DNA of 64,000 bases, taken from assembly GCF_001544535.1 (NCBI RefSeq), contig NZ_FCON02000025.1:1-64000 (forward strand), in the 5' to 3' direction. Below are positions 1-8,459 of the stretch, one piece after another. This DNA is from Caballeronia choica. Lineage in GTDB: Bacteria; Pseudomonadota; Gammaproteobacteria; Burkholderiales; Burkholderiaceae. The position numbers and the translations under genes are program-made. The notes under the pieces were generated by a model, which saw only the letters and a list, made by a program, of their open reading frames with translations, did no database searches and had not been told where the DNA came from. Every line of letters begins with the position of its first letter. Within the stretch, counting starts at the first letter, position 1.

Positions 1-390
1 GTTTTGCCTGACGGGTGAGCGCGTAGCGCGAGGCTGGATGTATGACTGCTGGTCCACTTCGTTTAGCGGTGCGACGTGCGCGCCTCTTCTACATGCCAAC
101 AACGACGAAACCCCGCTAACGACACTCCCCCGGTTGGACCACTCCGACATAACGGTCTGGCGGCGCAGGGCAAGGATTGGCGGTGGGAAGCTGCTTTCTT
201 TGCTTACTTTCTTTGCAGCAGCAAAGAAAGTGAGTCCCGCCCCGGACAGGGGCAGAGCTAATAAACCAAAAACAATACAAGTTCCATAGAAGCCTGCGTG
301 CATCAAACGGTGTCAATCCCGCCCCCCACCCCCCATCCCCCGCGCCTTCGCCACCGCATGCCGTAGAACCGAAAACCAGGAACCCCAACC
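1..390. other. Intergenic region upstream of puuA
   Basis: No gene is supported here. Short open frames occur on both strands but have no ribosome binding site and no codon bias like the neighbours. The stretch holds a hairpin repeat at about 203-234 (listed separately). It ends with a weak purine-rich stretch, GGAAC, shortly before the puuA ATG at 391. Confidence 0.6.
203..234. repeat. Hairpin repeat of a type common in Burkholderia/Paraburkholderia intergenic DNA
   Basis: The arms CTTACTTTCTTTGC (203-216) and GCAAAGAAAGTGAG (221-234) are inverted copies with one G:T mismatch, separated by the loop AGCA. The segment continues into a GC-rich tract with CCCCGGACAGGGG. From memory, near-identical text recurs many times in Burkholderia and Paraburkholderia genomes, usually between genes. 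Only one copy is seen in this window, so its repeat nature rests on prior knowledge. Confidence 0.55.
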
Positions 391-1725
391 ATGCAACACA
401 TCGACGAGTTTCTGAAGAAGCATCACATCACCGAGATCGAAGCGATCATCCCCGACATGGCCGGCACCGCACGCGGCAAGATCATTCCGCGCAGCAAGTT
501 CGAGTCGGGCGAGTCGATGCGGCTGCCGCAGGCCGTGATGATCCAGACCGTGACCGGCGACTATCCCGACGATGGCAGCTTCACCGGCGTCACCGATCCC
601 GACATGGTCTGCGTGCCCGACGCGTCGACGATTCGCCTGGTGCCGTGGGCCGTCGATCCGACCGCGCAGGTGATCCACGACTGCGTCCACTTCGACGGCA
701 CGCCCGTCGCGATCTCGCCGCGCCGCGTGCTGCGCCAGGTGCTGGAAAAATACGCGGCGAAGGGCTGGAAGCCCGTCGTCGCGCCCGAGCTGGAGTTCTT
801 TCTCGTCGACATGAACAAGGACCCCGACCTGCCGTTGCAACCGCCCATCGGCAGAACGGGCCGCCCCGAGACCGGTCGCCAGGCGTACTCGATCGAGGCC
901 GTCAACGAGTTCGATCCCTTGTTCGAAGACATCTACGAGTATTGCGACGTGCAGGAACTGGAGGTCGATACGCTGATCCATGAGGTTGGCGCGGCACAGA
1001 TGGAGATCAACTTCCTGCACGGCGACCCGCTCAACCTCGCCGACCGCGTGTTCCTCTTCAAGCGCACCGTGCGCGAGGCCGCGCTGCGCCACAAGATGTA
1101 CGCGACTTTCATGGCGAAGCCGATGGAGAACGAACCGGGCTCGGCGATGCACGTGCACCAGAGTCTCGTCGACGCGGAGAGCGGGCGCAATCTGTTCACC
1201 GGCCGCGACGGCGAACCGACTTCCCTCTTTCACGGCTATATCGCGGGGCTCCAGAAATACACGCCGGCGCTGATGCCGATCTTCGCGCCGTACATCAACT
1301 CGTATCGGCGGCTGTCGCGTTTCATGGCCGCGCCGATCAACGTGCAATGGGGCTACGACAACCGCACCGTCGGCTTTCGCATTCCGCATTCGGAGCCGGC
1401 CGCGCGCCGCATCGAGAACCGCATTCCTGGCGTGGACTGCAACCCGTATCTGGCGATCGCGGCGACGCTTGCCGCCGGTTATCTTGGCATGACGCAGCAT
1501 CTGGAACCCACGCTACCGCTGGCCAGCGACGGTTACGCGCTGGCTTACCAGTTGCCGCGCAATCTCGAAGAAGGCCTGACGCTGATGGGCGCATGCGAAC
1601 CCCTCGCCGACATGCTCGGAGAGAAATTCGTGCGCGCGTATCTCGCACTGAAGGAAACCGAATACGAAGCGTTCTTCCGCGTGATCAGTTCGTGGGAACG
1701 CAAGCATCTGCTGCTGCACGTCTGA
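391..1725 (+). CDS. puuA: Gamma-glutamylputrescine synthetase (glutamine synthetase family)
   Basis: This 444-residue protein belongs to the glutamine synthetase superfamily. The family ligates glutamate to an amine using ATP. The N-terminal beta-grasp-like part covers about residues 1-110 (PDMAGTARGKIIPRSKF near residue 25). The catalytic domain follows, with the metal-binding stretch APELEFFLVD (about residue 131), the block EVGAAQMEIN (about residue 195) and GSAMHVHQSL (about residue 250). The gene immediately downstream, 17 bp away, encodes a putrescine-type aminotransferase, which points to putrescine use rather than nitrogen assimilation by GlnA. The exact amine cannot be read from sequence, and related enzymes use other mono- or polyamines. 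It is probably co-transcribed with the aminotransferase in a cytosolic polyamine degradation route. Confidence 0.85.
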   Translation: MQHIDEFLKKHHITEIEAIIPDMAGTARGKIIPRSKFESGESMRLPQAVMIQTVTGDYPDDGSFTGVTDPDMVCVPDASTIRLVPWAVDPTAQVIHDCVHFDGTPVAISPRRVLRQVLEKYAAKGWKPVVAPELEFFLVDMNKDPDLPLQPPIGRTGRPETGRQAYSIEAVNEFDPLFEDIYEYCDVQELEVDTLIHEVGAAQMEINFLHGDPLNLADRVFLFKRTVREAALRHKMYATFMAKPMENEPGSAMHVHQSLVDAESGRNLFTGRDGEPTSLFHGYIAGLQKYTPALMPIFAPYINSYRRLSRFMAAPINVQWGYDNRTVGFRIPHSEPAARRIENRIPGVDCNPYLAIAATLAAGYLGMTQHLEPTLPLASDGYALAYQLPRNLEEGLTLMGACEPLADMLGEKFVRAYLALKETEYEAFFRVISSWERKHLLLHV

Positions 1726-1742
1726 TGCAACCGGAGAACAAC

Positions 1743-3149
1743 ATGAACGACAGGATCAGTCACATCGCACCCGATCAGGCGCGCACGACCGCCGAATATC
1801 GCGCGCTCGACGCCGCGCATCACATCCACCCGTTTTCCGACATGGGCGCGCTCAATCGAGCGGGCAGCCGTGTGATCGTGAAAGCCGAGGGCGTGTACCT
1901 GTGGGACTCGGACGGCAATCGCATGATCGATGGCATGGCCGGGCTCTGGTGCGTGAACGTCGGCTACGGACGACGCGAGCTCGCGGAGGCCGCTTATCGC
2001 CAGATGCAGCAATTGCCCTTCTACAACACGTTCTTCAAGACCACGCATCCACCGGTCATCGAGCTGTCCGCGCTGCTCGCCGAACTCACGCCCGCGCCGT
2101 TCAATCATTTCTTCTATTGCAACAGCGGCTCGGAAGGCAACGATACGATGCTGCGCATCGTCCATCGCTATTGGGCAGCGCTTGGCAAGCCGCAAAGGAA
2201 GATCGTGATTTCGCGCAGGAACGGCTATCACGGTTCGACGATTGCGGGCGGCACGCTGGGCGGCATGGACTACATGCACGAGCAGATGCCGTCGCAGGTG
2301 CCGAACATCGTGCATATCGACCAGCCGTACTGGTTCGGCGAAGGCGGCGACATGACGCCCGACGAATTCGGTCTTGCACGCGCGGCGCAACTCGAAGCGA
2401 AGATTCTCGAAGTGGGCGCGGAGAACGTCGCGGCATTCGTCGGCGAGCCGTTTCAGGGCGCGGGCGGCGTAATCTTTCCGCCATCGACCTACTGGCCGGA
2501 GATCCAGCGCATCTGCCGTAAATACGACGTGCTGCTCGCCGCCGATGAAGTCATCGGCGGATTCGGGCGCACCGGCGAATGGTTCGCGCATCAGCATTTC
2601 GGCTTCGAGCCCGACCTCATCACGCTCGCGAAGGGCCTGACGAGCGGCTACGTGCCGATGGGCGCGGTCGGTCTGCATGATCGCGTGGCCAAGGCGATCG
2701 TCGAAAACGGCGAGTTCAATCACGGGCTCACGTATTCGGGGCATCCGGTGGCAGCGGCCGTCGCGGTGGCAAACCTCAGGCTCTTGCGAGACGAGAAGAT
2801 CGTCGAGCGCGTGAAGCGCGATATCGGACCGTATTTTCAGAAGCGCTTGCGCGAGACGTTCGAAGCGCATCCGATTGTCGGGGAAATCAGCGGCACGGGT
2901 CTGGTCGCGGGCATTCAGCTTGCCGAGAATCCGCGCACGAGGAAGCGCTTCGCCAATGGCGGAGAAGTTGGCACGCTGTGCCGCGACTTCTGCTTCAACG
3001 GCAACCTCGTGATGCGCGCCACCGGCGACCGCATGTTGCTCTCGCCGCCGCTCGTCATCTCGCACGCGGAAGTCGACGAGATCATCGCGAAAGCGAAGAC
3101 CGCGATCGATGCAACCGCGCGGCTGGTGTGTCCCGGCGAGCGGGCGTAG
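1743..3149 (+). CDS. Class III PLP-dependent aminotransferase, putrescine/polyamine type (SpuC-like)
   Basis: This 468-residue fold-type I aminotransferase transfers the amino group of a diamine such as putrescine to pyruvate or 2-oxoglutarate, giving the aminoaldehyde. The ATG at 1743 is preceded by CCGGAGAAC and begins MNDRISHIAPDQ; an open frame runs further upstream but overlaps puuA in another frame. PLP-site features are visible: the NSGSEGNDT phosphate-binding turn, AADEVIGGFGRTG with the ring-contacting Asp, and ITLAKGLTSGY with the Schiff-base lysine at about residue 297. The length fits the SpuC/omega-transaminase group. The coupling to puuA supports polyamine catabolism. Beta-alanine:pyruvate transaminase is an alternative reading. 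Confidence 0.85.
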   Translation: MNDRISHIAPDQARTTAEYRALDAAHHIHPFSDMGALNRAGSRVIVKAEGVYLWDSDGNRMIDGMAGLWCVNVGYGRRELAEAAYRQMQQLPFYNTFFKTTHPPVIELSALLAELTPAPFNHFFYCNSGSEGNDTMLRIVHRYWAALGKPQRKIVISRRNGYHGSTIAGGTLGGMDYMHEQMPSQVPNIVHIDQPYWFGEGGDMTPDEFGLARAAQLEAKILEVGAENVAAFVGEPFQGAGGVIFPPSTYWPEIQRICRKYDVLLAADEVIGGFGRTGEWFAHQHFGFEPDLITLAKGLTSGYVPMGAVGLHDRVAKAIVENGEFNHGLTYSGHPVAAAVAVANLRLLRDEKIVERVKRDIGPYFQKRLRETFEAHPIVGEISGTGLVAGIQLAENPRTRKRFANGGEVGTLCRDFCFNGNLVMRATGDRMLLSPPLVISHAEVDEIIAKAKTAIDATARLVCPGERA

Positions 3150-3153
3150 TGCT

Positions 3154-3786
3154 TCAGATGCCCTTCTCGACCATGTCGAGAAGGCGCGCGCCCAGCGTTT
3201 CGGCCTCGGCGCGATCGAGCCGCTGCAACGGTCCTTCGATCAGCAACAACGCAAATCCATGCACCGCCGACCACGCGAGATATTCCGCATCCGGGCGACG
3301 CGCCGCCGGCAGCACTTCCGCCTCGACCATCCGGTCGAGGGCCGCGCTCAGCAACTGGAACGGGTCGAGCCCGCTGCGCCCGGCGCTCATCGGATCGTGC
3401 ATATCCCACTCCGCCTTGGGCGCGGCAAATGCCGTGCGAAAGAGCCCCGTTTGCGTTTGCGCGAAACGCAGATAACCCGTGCCGACCGCGCGCAGGCTCG
3501 CGCGCGCCGCGTCCGCGCGCCGGCGCTTGCGAGGCATGTCGGCAAGCTCGGCTTCCATCGCCACGGCCACCGCCGATAGTGCCGCTGCCCGCACCGCCAC
3601 GAGCAACGCGTGCCGGCTCGCGAAGTGCCGGTAAGCGGCATTCGGCACGACGCCCGCACGGCGTGTCGCTTCGCGCAACACGACGGCATCGGGGCCGCCG
3701 TCGCGTGCAAGTTCGATGCCCGCATCCAGCAATGCACGACGCAGATCTCCATGACGATACGTGCTGCGCGGTTTCGGTTTCGTCAT
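3154..3786 (-). CDS. TetR/AcrR family transcriptional regulator
   Basis: This is a 210-residue one-component regulator. The N-terminal helix-turn-helix covers about residues 10-60 and contains the typical recognition-helix text NAAYRHFASRHALL. The rest is a helical ligand-binding domain without a recognisable ligand signature. It is convergent with the aminotransferase, with stop codons only a few bases apart, and divergent from the NTF2-like gene at 3924. Two palindromic sites built on TGGACG lie in the 137-bp divergent region, so it probably represses itself and perhaps the 3924-4792 genes. Its ligand is unknown. Confidence 0.85.
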   Translation of the reverse strand: MTKPKPRSTYRHGDLRRALLDAGIELARDGGPDAVVLREATRRAGVVPNAAYRHFASRHALLVAVRAAALSAVAVAMEAELADMPRKRRRADAARASLRAVGTGYLRFAQTQTGLFRTAFAAPKAEWDMHDPMSAGRSGLDPFQLLSAALDRMVEAEVLPAARRPDAEYLAWSAVHGFALLLIEGPLQRLDRAEAETLGARLLDMVEKGI

Positions 3787-3812
3787 ATTGTTTTCATGAA
3801 ACCTTTCACATG

Positions 3813-3825
3813 TGGACGCCGTCCA
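3813..3825. promoter_or_regulatory. Candidate TetR operator 1
   Basis: TGGACGCCGTCCA is a palindrome with two 6-bp arms around one central base. It lies 27 bp upstream of the TetR start and on the promoter side of the NTF2-like gene. Assignment to this regulator is inferred from position and symmetry. Confidence 0.5.
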
Positions 3826-3844
3826 TTATCTCTGCTATTTTTTG

Positions 3845-3857
3845 TGGACGGTGTACA
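3845..3857. promoter_or_regulatory. Candidate TetR operator 2
   Basis: TGGACGGTGTACA shares the TGGACG half-site with the palindrome 32 bp away and is followed by CA, giving a GTGTACAC-like right half. It would allow a second regulator dimer to bind in the divergent region. Confidence 0.4.
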
Positions 3858-3923
3858 CAAATTGAAAAAGAGCCTGTTTTAAGGGCCTTTTGAGTATTTG
3901 TCGAACTCACCAGGAGCCGGGGC

Positions 3924-4346
3924 ATGACCGAATCGAATGATCGTGGCAACGACGAAGTTCGCATACGCGAGCTCATCGAGGAATGGCGCAGCGCGGTGCT
4001 CGCCAAGAATGCCGATGCGCTGATTCGTCACTACGCCAGCGACGTCGTCGTGTTCGACGTCGTGCCGCCGGCGTCATTCAGCGGATCGGATCAGTATCGC
4101 GACAACTGGCAGCGCTGGTTCGATTCCATGAAGGGGCCGATCGCGTTCGAGATGAACGACGTGCAGGTCACAGCAAGCGATGACATCGCTTATGCGCACA
4201 GCGTGAATCGCGTTGTCATCGGCGGGCAGGAAAATGTGGTGCGCGCCACCGTATGCTTTCGCAAGATCGACGGCGACTGGCGCGTCGTGCACGAGCACGC
4301 GTCGGTGCCGCTCATGATGGACATGGACCCTGACGACCAGTCTTAA
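3924..4346 (+). CDS. NTF2-like / SnoaL-type (DUF4440-like) protein
   Basis: This 140-residue cytosolic protein has the cone-fold signature of the NTF2-like superfamily: an N-terminal helix (IRELIEEWRSAVLAKNADAL), then DVVVFDVVPP and the closing strands VRATVCFRKIDGDWRVVHEH. These proteins bind small ligands or act as isomerase or ketosteroid-type enzymes. The actual role cannot be read. It has a good ribosome site (AGGAGCC) and is followed 14 bp later by a VOC-family gene, so the two are probably one transcription unit controlled by the divergent TetR gene. Confidence 0.75.
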   Translation: MTESNDRGNDEVRIRELIEEWRSAVLAKNADALIRHYASDVVVFDVVPPASFSGSDQYRDNWQRWFDSMKGPIAFEMNDVQVTASDDIAYAHSVNRVVIGGQENVVRATVCFRKIDGDWRVVHEHASVPLMMDMDPDDQS

Positions 4347-4360
4347 CCCAAGGAGCACTC

Positions 4361-4792
4361 ATGCTAGTACAACCCTATTTGTTCTTCGAAGGCCGTTGTG
4401 AGGAAGCACTCAAGTTCTACGCCGAGAAACTCGGCGCGCAATCGCAGATGATGATGCGCTACAAGGAAGGCCCGCAGGAAAACAACGCGTGCACGAACCG
4501 TCCGGAGATGGCGGAGAAGATCATGCATGCGTCGTTTCGTGTCGGCGAAACCGAACTGATGGCGTCCGACGGCATGTGCAGCGGCAAGCCGAATTTCCAG
4601 GGCGTGTCGCTTTCGCTGACCGTCGACGACGTCGCGCAGGCGGAGCAGTACTTCAACGCGCTCGCTGAAGGCGGACAAGTGCAGATGGCGCTGACCCCAA
4701 CCTTCTTCGCGAAGCGCTTCGGCATGGTCGCGGACAAGTTCGGCCTGTCGTGGATGATCCTCGGCGGTCTGGAGCACGGCGCGCCGCAGTGA
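4361..4792 (+). CDS. VOC family protein (PhnB/glyoxalase-like)
   Basis: This 143-residue protein is of the vicinal-oxygen-chelate fold, PhnB/3-demethylubiquinone-like subgroup. Diagnostic text is [20 protein letters not shown] at the N-terminus, MASDGM in the middle and [14 protein letters not shown] near the C-terminus. Such proteins are small metal-binding enzymes or resistance and stress proteins of mostly unknown substrate. AAGGAGC precedes the ATG. It is probably co-transcribed with the NTF2-like gene. Confidence 0.8.
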   Translation: MLVQPYLFFEGRCEEALKFYAEKLGAQSQMMMRYKEGPQENNACTNRPEMAEKIMHASFRVGETELMASDGMCSGKPNFQGVSLSLTVDDVAQAEQYFNALAEGGQVQMALTPTFFAKRFGMVADKFGLSWMILGGLEHGAPQ

Positions 4793-4932
4793 TCGGCGGG
4801 GCGCTTCTGCATTCGTTGAACATACTGTAACGCTCTTCGGCTGGCGCGCTTCGTGCATTCACCCTGCACGAAGCGCCGCCTTGGAACGTCTCTTGCGCGC
4901 CCGTCCTTTGTCTTTATCGAAGGAGAAGCGAC

Positions 4933-5136
4933 ATGAGCAACTACGCCGGACGTTCACAGGAAGAGCGCATCGCCCAGCGCAAGGGCAAGAAGCCAAAGGC
5001 CGACGAGCAACCGGGCGGATCGATGGCGCGGGAAGGCACGCAGCCGGACGCGGAGCACAGCAGCGGCGAGCTGTCGGAGGAAGGCAAGGAGGCGTGGCGC
5101 ACCGGGTCGGGCATCGACGGCGGCGGAAAGACCTGA
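4933..5136 (+). CDS. Small hydrophilic protein of unknown function
   Basis: This 67-residue, highly charged, Gly/Glu/Lys-rich protein ([20 protein letters not shown] and onward) has no hydrophobic segment. It has a strong ribosome site (AAGGAGAAG) 6 bp before the ATG and G/C-rich third positions, which argue that it is a real gene. Small disordered proteins of this kind are often stress-induced in this group, but nothing here identifies a function. It lies 68 bp upstream of folE. Confidence 0.65.
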   Translation: MSNYAGRSQEERIAQRKGKKPKADEQPGGSMAREGTQPDAEHSSGELSEEGKEAWRTGSGIDGGGKT

Positions 5137-5204
5137 CCCGCCTGTCGGAATTCCGAAACGTGAAACAATGGGTCTCTCGACCACAAGAGCAACAGGAGTC
5201 ATCG

Positions 5205-5855
5205 ATGAGCGCCTCGGGCAAATCCCCCCTTTCCGGTTCGGACACGCCGGCGGATTCCGCCAATCGTCCGAGCCGCGAAGAAGCCGAAGCCGCCGTGCGC
5301 GTCTTGCTGCGCTGGGCCGGCGACGACCCGCGCCGCGAAGGCCTGCGCGATACGCCGGCGCGTGTCATCCGCGCGTATGAGGAATTTTTTCGCGGCTACG
5401 AACAGGACCCGCGCGAAATCCTCGCGCGCACGTTCTCGGAAGTGCAGGGTTACGACGAGATGATCGTCCTCAAGGACATCCGTTTCGAGAGCTATTGCGA
5501 GCATCACATGGTGCCGATCATCGGGCGCGCGCACGTCGCCTATCTGCCGAGCAAGCGCGTGGTCGGCATTTCGAAGCTCGCGCGGCTCGTCGATGCGTTC
5601 GCCAAGCGTCTGCAGATCCAGGAAAAGATGACGGCGCAGATCGCCGATACGCTCAACGAAGTTCTGCAACCGCTGGGCGTCGGCGTGATCCTGGAGGCGG
5701 CGCACCAGTGCATGTCGACGCGCGGTGTCCATAAAGCGGGCGCGTCGATGGTCACGTCGCGCATGCTCGGCGCTTTCCGCGACGACCCCTCAACCCGCCG
5801 CGAATTCCTCGCGATCGTCGGCAATCAGAACGCTTACAGCGTGTCGAATACCTGA
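5205..5855 (+). CDS. folE: GTP cyclohydrolase I, zinc-dependent type IA
   Basis: This 216-residue enzyme converts GTP to 7,8-dihydroneopterin triphosphate, the first step of tetrahydrofolate synthesis. The start at 5205 is chosen because CAGGAG lies 6 bp upstream; the open frame extends further 5' but without a ribosome site. Family motifs are present: [20 protein letters not shown], with the zinc Cys and catalytic His residues, and [10 protein letters not shown], with the third zinc ligand. A second, unrelated GTP cyclohydrolase (FolE2) is encoded at 44257-45060, so this organism has both a zinc-dependent and a metal-flexible form. Confidence 0.95.
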   Translation: MSASGKSPLSGSDTPADSANRPSREEAEAAVRVLLRWAGDDPRREGLRDTPARVIRAYEEFFRGYEQDPREILARTFSEVQGYDEMIVLKDIRFESYCEHHMVPIIGRAHVAYLPSKRVVGISKLARLVDAFAKRLQIQEKMTAQIADTLNEVLQPLGVGVILEAAHQCMSTRGVHKAGASMVTSRMLGAFRDDPSTRREFLAIVGNQNAYSVSNT

Positions 5856-5891
5856 GTGCCGGTGAGCAGCGCCCTACGCGTCGCACTCCAT

Positions 5892-6857
5892 TCACGCCCC
5901 GTAGACGTGCCCGTTGTCCGGCGGCTCGGTGCGACTGCCTTCGCGCACCTTGCCCTGTGACACGTTGCTCCCGGGCGGCACACTATGCGTCAGCCACACG
6001 TTGCCGCCAATCACCGACCCGCGCCCGATCGTCACCCGTCCGAGGATCGTCGCGCCCGCGTAGATCACCACGTCGTCCTCGACCACCGGATGCCGCGCGT
6101 TGCCCTTCACGAGCGCGCCGTCGCTGCCTGAAGGAAAGCTCTTCGCACCGAGCGTCACCGCCTGATACACGCGCACCCGTTCGCCGATGATCGCCGTCTC
6201 GCCAATCACGACGCCCGTACCGTGGTCGATGAAAAAGCTCGGCCCGATGTTGGCGCCCGGATGGATGTCGATTCCGGTTGCCGAGTGCGCGATCTCGTTG
6301 ATGAAGCGCGCGAGCAGCGGCACGCCCAGCCGATGCAGCGCATGCGCGAGGCGGTGGTGCGTCATCGCCCACACGCCGGGATAGCACAGCAGGATCTCCG
6401 TGATGTGCTGCGCGGCGGGGTCGCCGGTGAACGCCGCCTGGATGTCGGACACGAGCAGCGCGCGGATGCCCGGTAACTGCGCGCCGAATTCCCGCGCGAT
6501 GTCGAAGGCGCGCTTGCTCAGTTCGGCGTCGCTCGTGTCGCGATGCTCAGGCAGGAAGCGCAGCGCCCGGCGCATCTGCTCATGCAGCAGGCGCAAGGTG
6601 CTTTCGAGCGTATTGCCCACGTAGTAGTCGACGCTCTCATCGGTCAGGTCGGGCGCGCCGTAGTGCGTGGGAAAGAGCGCCGAGCGCAGGCCGTTGACGA
6701 TCTTGATGATGGCGTCACGCGACGGCAGCTCGCGAATGCCGAGCGGATGGCGCGTTCGATGCAATTCCTCGCGCGACGCCCGCAAACCGGCGACGATGTC
6801 AGCCAGTCCCCACTCGCGGGACGGATCGTGGGGAGGCTGTGGCAGTTTGTTCGGCAT
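5892..6857 (-). CDS. Serine O-acetyltransferase (EpsC/CysE-type, left-handed beta-helix)
   Basis: This enzyme of about 321 residues acetylates serine with acetyl-CoA, the step before cysteine synthesis. The N-terminal helical domain covers about residues 1-190. The C-terminal hexapeptide-repeat domain includes DIHPGANIGPSFFIDHGTGV, with the catalytic His of DHGTG, and GARHPVVEDDVVIYAGATI. ATG 6857 was chosen; a GTG two codons upstream (6863) is equally in frame, and neither has a clear ribosome site. It is longer at the N-terminus than E. coli CysE (273 residues), matching the EpsC-type serine acetyltransferases annotated in beta-proteobacteria. No cysteine synthase gene is adjacent. Confidence 0.9.
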   Translation of the reverse strand: MPNKLPQPPHDPSREWGLADIVAGLRASREELHRTRHPLGIRELPSRDAIIKIVNGLRSALFPTHYGAPDLTDESVDYYVGNTLESTLRLLHEQMRRALRFLPEHRDTSDAELSKRAFDIAREFGAQLPGIRALLVSDIQAAFTGDPAAQHITEILLCYPGVWAMTHHRLAHALHRLGVPLLARFINEIAHSATGIDIHPGANIGPSFFIDHGTGVVIGETAIIGERVRVYQAVTLGAKSFPSGSDGALVKGNARHPVVEDDVVIYAGATILGRVTIGRGSVIGGNVWLTHSVPPGSNVSQGKVREGSRTEPPDNGHVYGA

Positions 6858-6968
6858 GGTCACGATGAGCGATTGTCACTGTGGAGGGATAGTCCAAGAT
6901 TAACCGCTTTTGCGAATCGGAGTGACGCCCGGGCTCGCTGGGAGCAGCGTGGTCGCTGCCGCTCTGCT

Positions 6969-7202
6969 TCAAACCGTGACGTTGCTCGCGTCGATCCATC
7001 GCACGGCCCAGTCGCGCGCGTGCGCGATCGCTTCGTCCGGACTGCGGAAACGCAGTTCCGAGGGGAAGAACCGGTTCGCAACGAGCTCTCCATCGCTCGA
7101 TCGCGAGATGACGACGTAGGGATGAAAGCTGCCATCTCCGGCCCGGGCGGGCGCACAATTGAGCAGATAGCCGCGGTGTGAAAATGCAGCATCGTGTTGC
7201 AT
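6969..7202 (-). CDS. Small conserved protein of unknown function
   Basis: This 77-residue protein begins MQHDAAFSHRGYLLNC and ends with a helix HARDWAVRWIDA. The pattern of a short beta-sheet (YVVISRSSDGELVANRFFP) followed by one helix recalls small proteins that are common and uncharacterised in Burkholderia. No membrane segment or metal site is seen. It is transcribed separately, 111 bp before the serine acetyltransferase on the same strand. Confidence 0.65.
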   Translation of the reverse strand: MQHDAAFSHRGYLLNCAPARAGDGSFHPYVVISRSSDGELVANRFFPSELRFRSPDEAIAHARDWAVRWIDASNVTV

Positions 7203-7494
7203 GAGTCACCTGTGTGAAAGTGCCCTGCTAATTCGATTCGGCAACGCTCTAGCGCAGGCGAAAGCTCGGCACGGGCGTGGCGCGCAAGGCGCGCAGCTTT
7301 GATGAAGCGTGGGCTTTCGGACTGGCAGGTTCCAAATCATACTCTGTAGAAAACGTGCTTTGGGTTGAAAAACATGCGCAAATTCCTGTGCTGATTTGAA
7401 GCGTCGCTCCGACAAGGCTTGCGGTTCCGGCGCCAAAAACCCGGAATGAGTCTTGCGTGAGCATGTCCTTTGGTTTGCAGAACGGGAGCACATC

Positions 7495-8115
7495 ATGAGC
7501 AACGCAGAAGGCAACGAATCGCAGGACAAGCAGGCCGCCCGCGCGGCCGAGAGTCCCGTCAAGAAGCCCGAGACCGAGACGGCACACATCAAGCTCCAGG
7601 ACGCCGTGAAGGCGGCGAGCGGGCAGGAAGCCGGAGTCGGCGAGACAAGCGCGGGCAGTTTCTCGAAGGCCGACGCCGCCGCGACGCCGGGCCCGCTTGG
7701 CGCGACATCGCGTCATCCGCGCGGGCTGGACGTGCTGAACGACGAATCGCTCGACGACACCGTCGACACCGACGGCAAGAACCGCGATGCGAAGCGTTAC
7801 ATGGAGATGCGCGAGCGCGAACCCGACGCCGTCGTCACGTCGAATGCGACGCGCGTGAACTTCGTCGGCGAGACGGGCGACGGGCTCGGCGGCTTCGACA
7901 GCCGGCCCGCCCGCAATGGCCTCTTGCTCGCGCTGGAACGCGGCTACCGGATGGTCGACAAGGGCATGGTCGCGCCAGAGTTGCGCGAGGTCGTCGAGAA
8001 ACTGCGCTTCGAAGGGCGCGACCCGGGCGGACACCCGCTGCGCGGCCGCAAGCACTATGCGCTCAATCATATGCGGCCGTCGCGGCTGATCGAGCTGGAG
8101 CGGGGCGACAAGTAG
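7495..8115 (+). CDS. Hydrophilic protein of unknown function, 206 residues
   Basis: The start at 7495 has CGGGAG 7 bp upstream; the frame is open further 5' but unsupported. The first 100 residues are polar, low in complexity and probably disordered. The last 70 residues look folded (RNGLLLALERGYRMVDKGM and VVEKLRFEGRDPGGHPLRGR). A stem-loop at 8141-8163 follows the stop. No domain is recognised. It sits beside other small hydrophilic, possibly stress-related genes. Confidence 0.65.
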   Translation: MSNAEGNESQDKQAARAAESPVKKPETETAHIKLQDAVKAASGQEAGVGETSAGSFSKADAAATPGPLGATSRHPRGLDVLNDESLDDTVDTDGKNRDAKRYMEMREREPDAVVTSNATRVNFVGETGDGLGGFDSRPARNGLLLALERGYRMVDKGMVAPELREVVEKLRFEGRDPGGHPLRGRKHYALNHMRPSRLIELERGDK

Positions 8116-8140
8116 TCTGCTTGTTGTTCATTTCGGGGAA

Positions 8141-8163
8141 GGGGCCGCTACGTTCGCGGCCCC
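8141..8163 (+). terminator. Stem-loop after the 206-residue gene
   Basis: GGGGCCGC (8141-8148) pairs with GCGGCCCC (8156-8163) over a 7-nt loop. Only a short T-poor tail follows, so it is a weak intrinsic terminator. It lies between convergent genes and may serve both. Confidence 0.5.
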
Positions 8164-8177
8164 TTGTCAATCGTGGA

Positions 8178-8342
8178 TTACGCCGGCTTCTTGTCGCTCT
8201 TGTCCGTTTCGTCGTCCGATTCGATGCGGGTCACGCCACCCGTCGCCGGGGGATCGCTCGCCGGGAAGCTGTCCTCGACGGCCTTGTCGACGTCCTCTTC
8301 GGCGCGTTCCGAATGCGGGTTCTGCTCTTTCGTGTTGCTCAT
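8178..8342 (-). CDS. Small acidic protein with a DSFPASDPPA motif
   Basis: This 54-residue reading frame is easily missed because of its size. AAGGAG lies 8 bases before the ATG (8342), codon third positions are mostly G/C, and the product is MSNTKEQNPH... followed by DKAVEDSFPASDPPA and an acidic-basic tail ending DKKPA. The DSFPASDPP core recurs in small uncharacterised proteins of many Proteobacteria (from memory). No membrane segment is present. It is divergent from the membrane protein gene at 8460. Confidence 0.75.
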   Translation of the reverse strand: MSNTKEQNPHSERAEEDVDKAVEDSFPASDPPATGGVTRIESDDETDKSDKKPA

Positions 8343-8459
8343 TGCTGGCTCCTTGGGTGTCGTGTCTGGTTGAGCAACCGCCGTTCCACCAACGTTAGTT
8401 CGGAGCGGGCACGGCTCGTGCGGTAAGCCGTCGGGTCGACAATCGCCACGGAGCCGGAC

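Noticed and set aside
313-3065. Two long minus-strand frames opposite the polyamine genes
   Set aside because: They are shadows of puuA and the aminotransferase; no motifs or ribosome sites.
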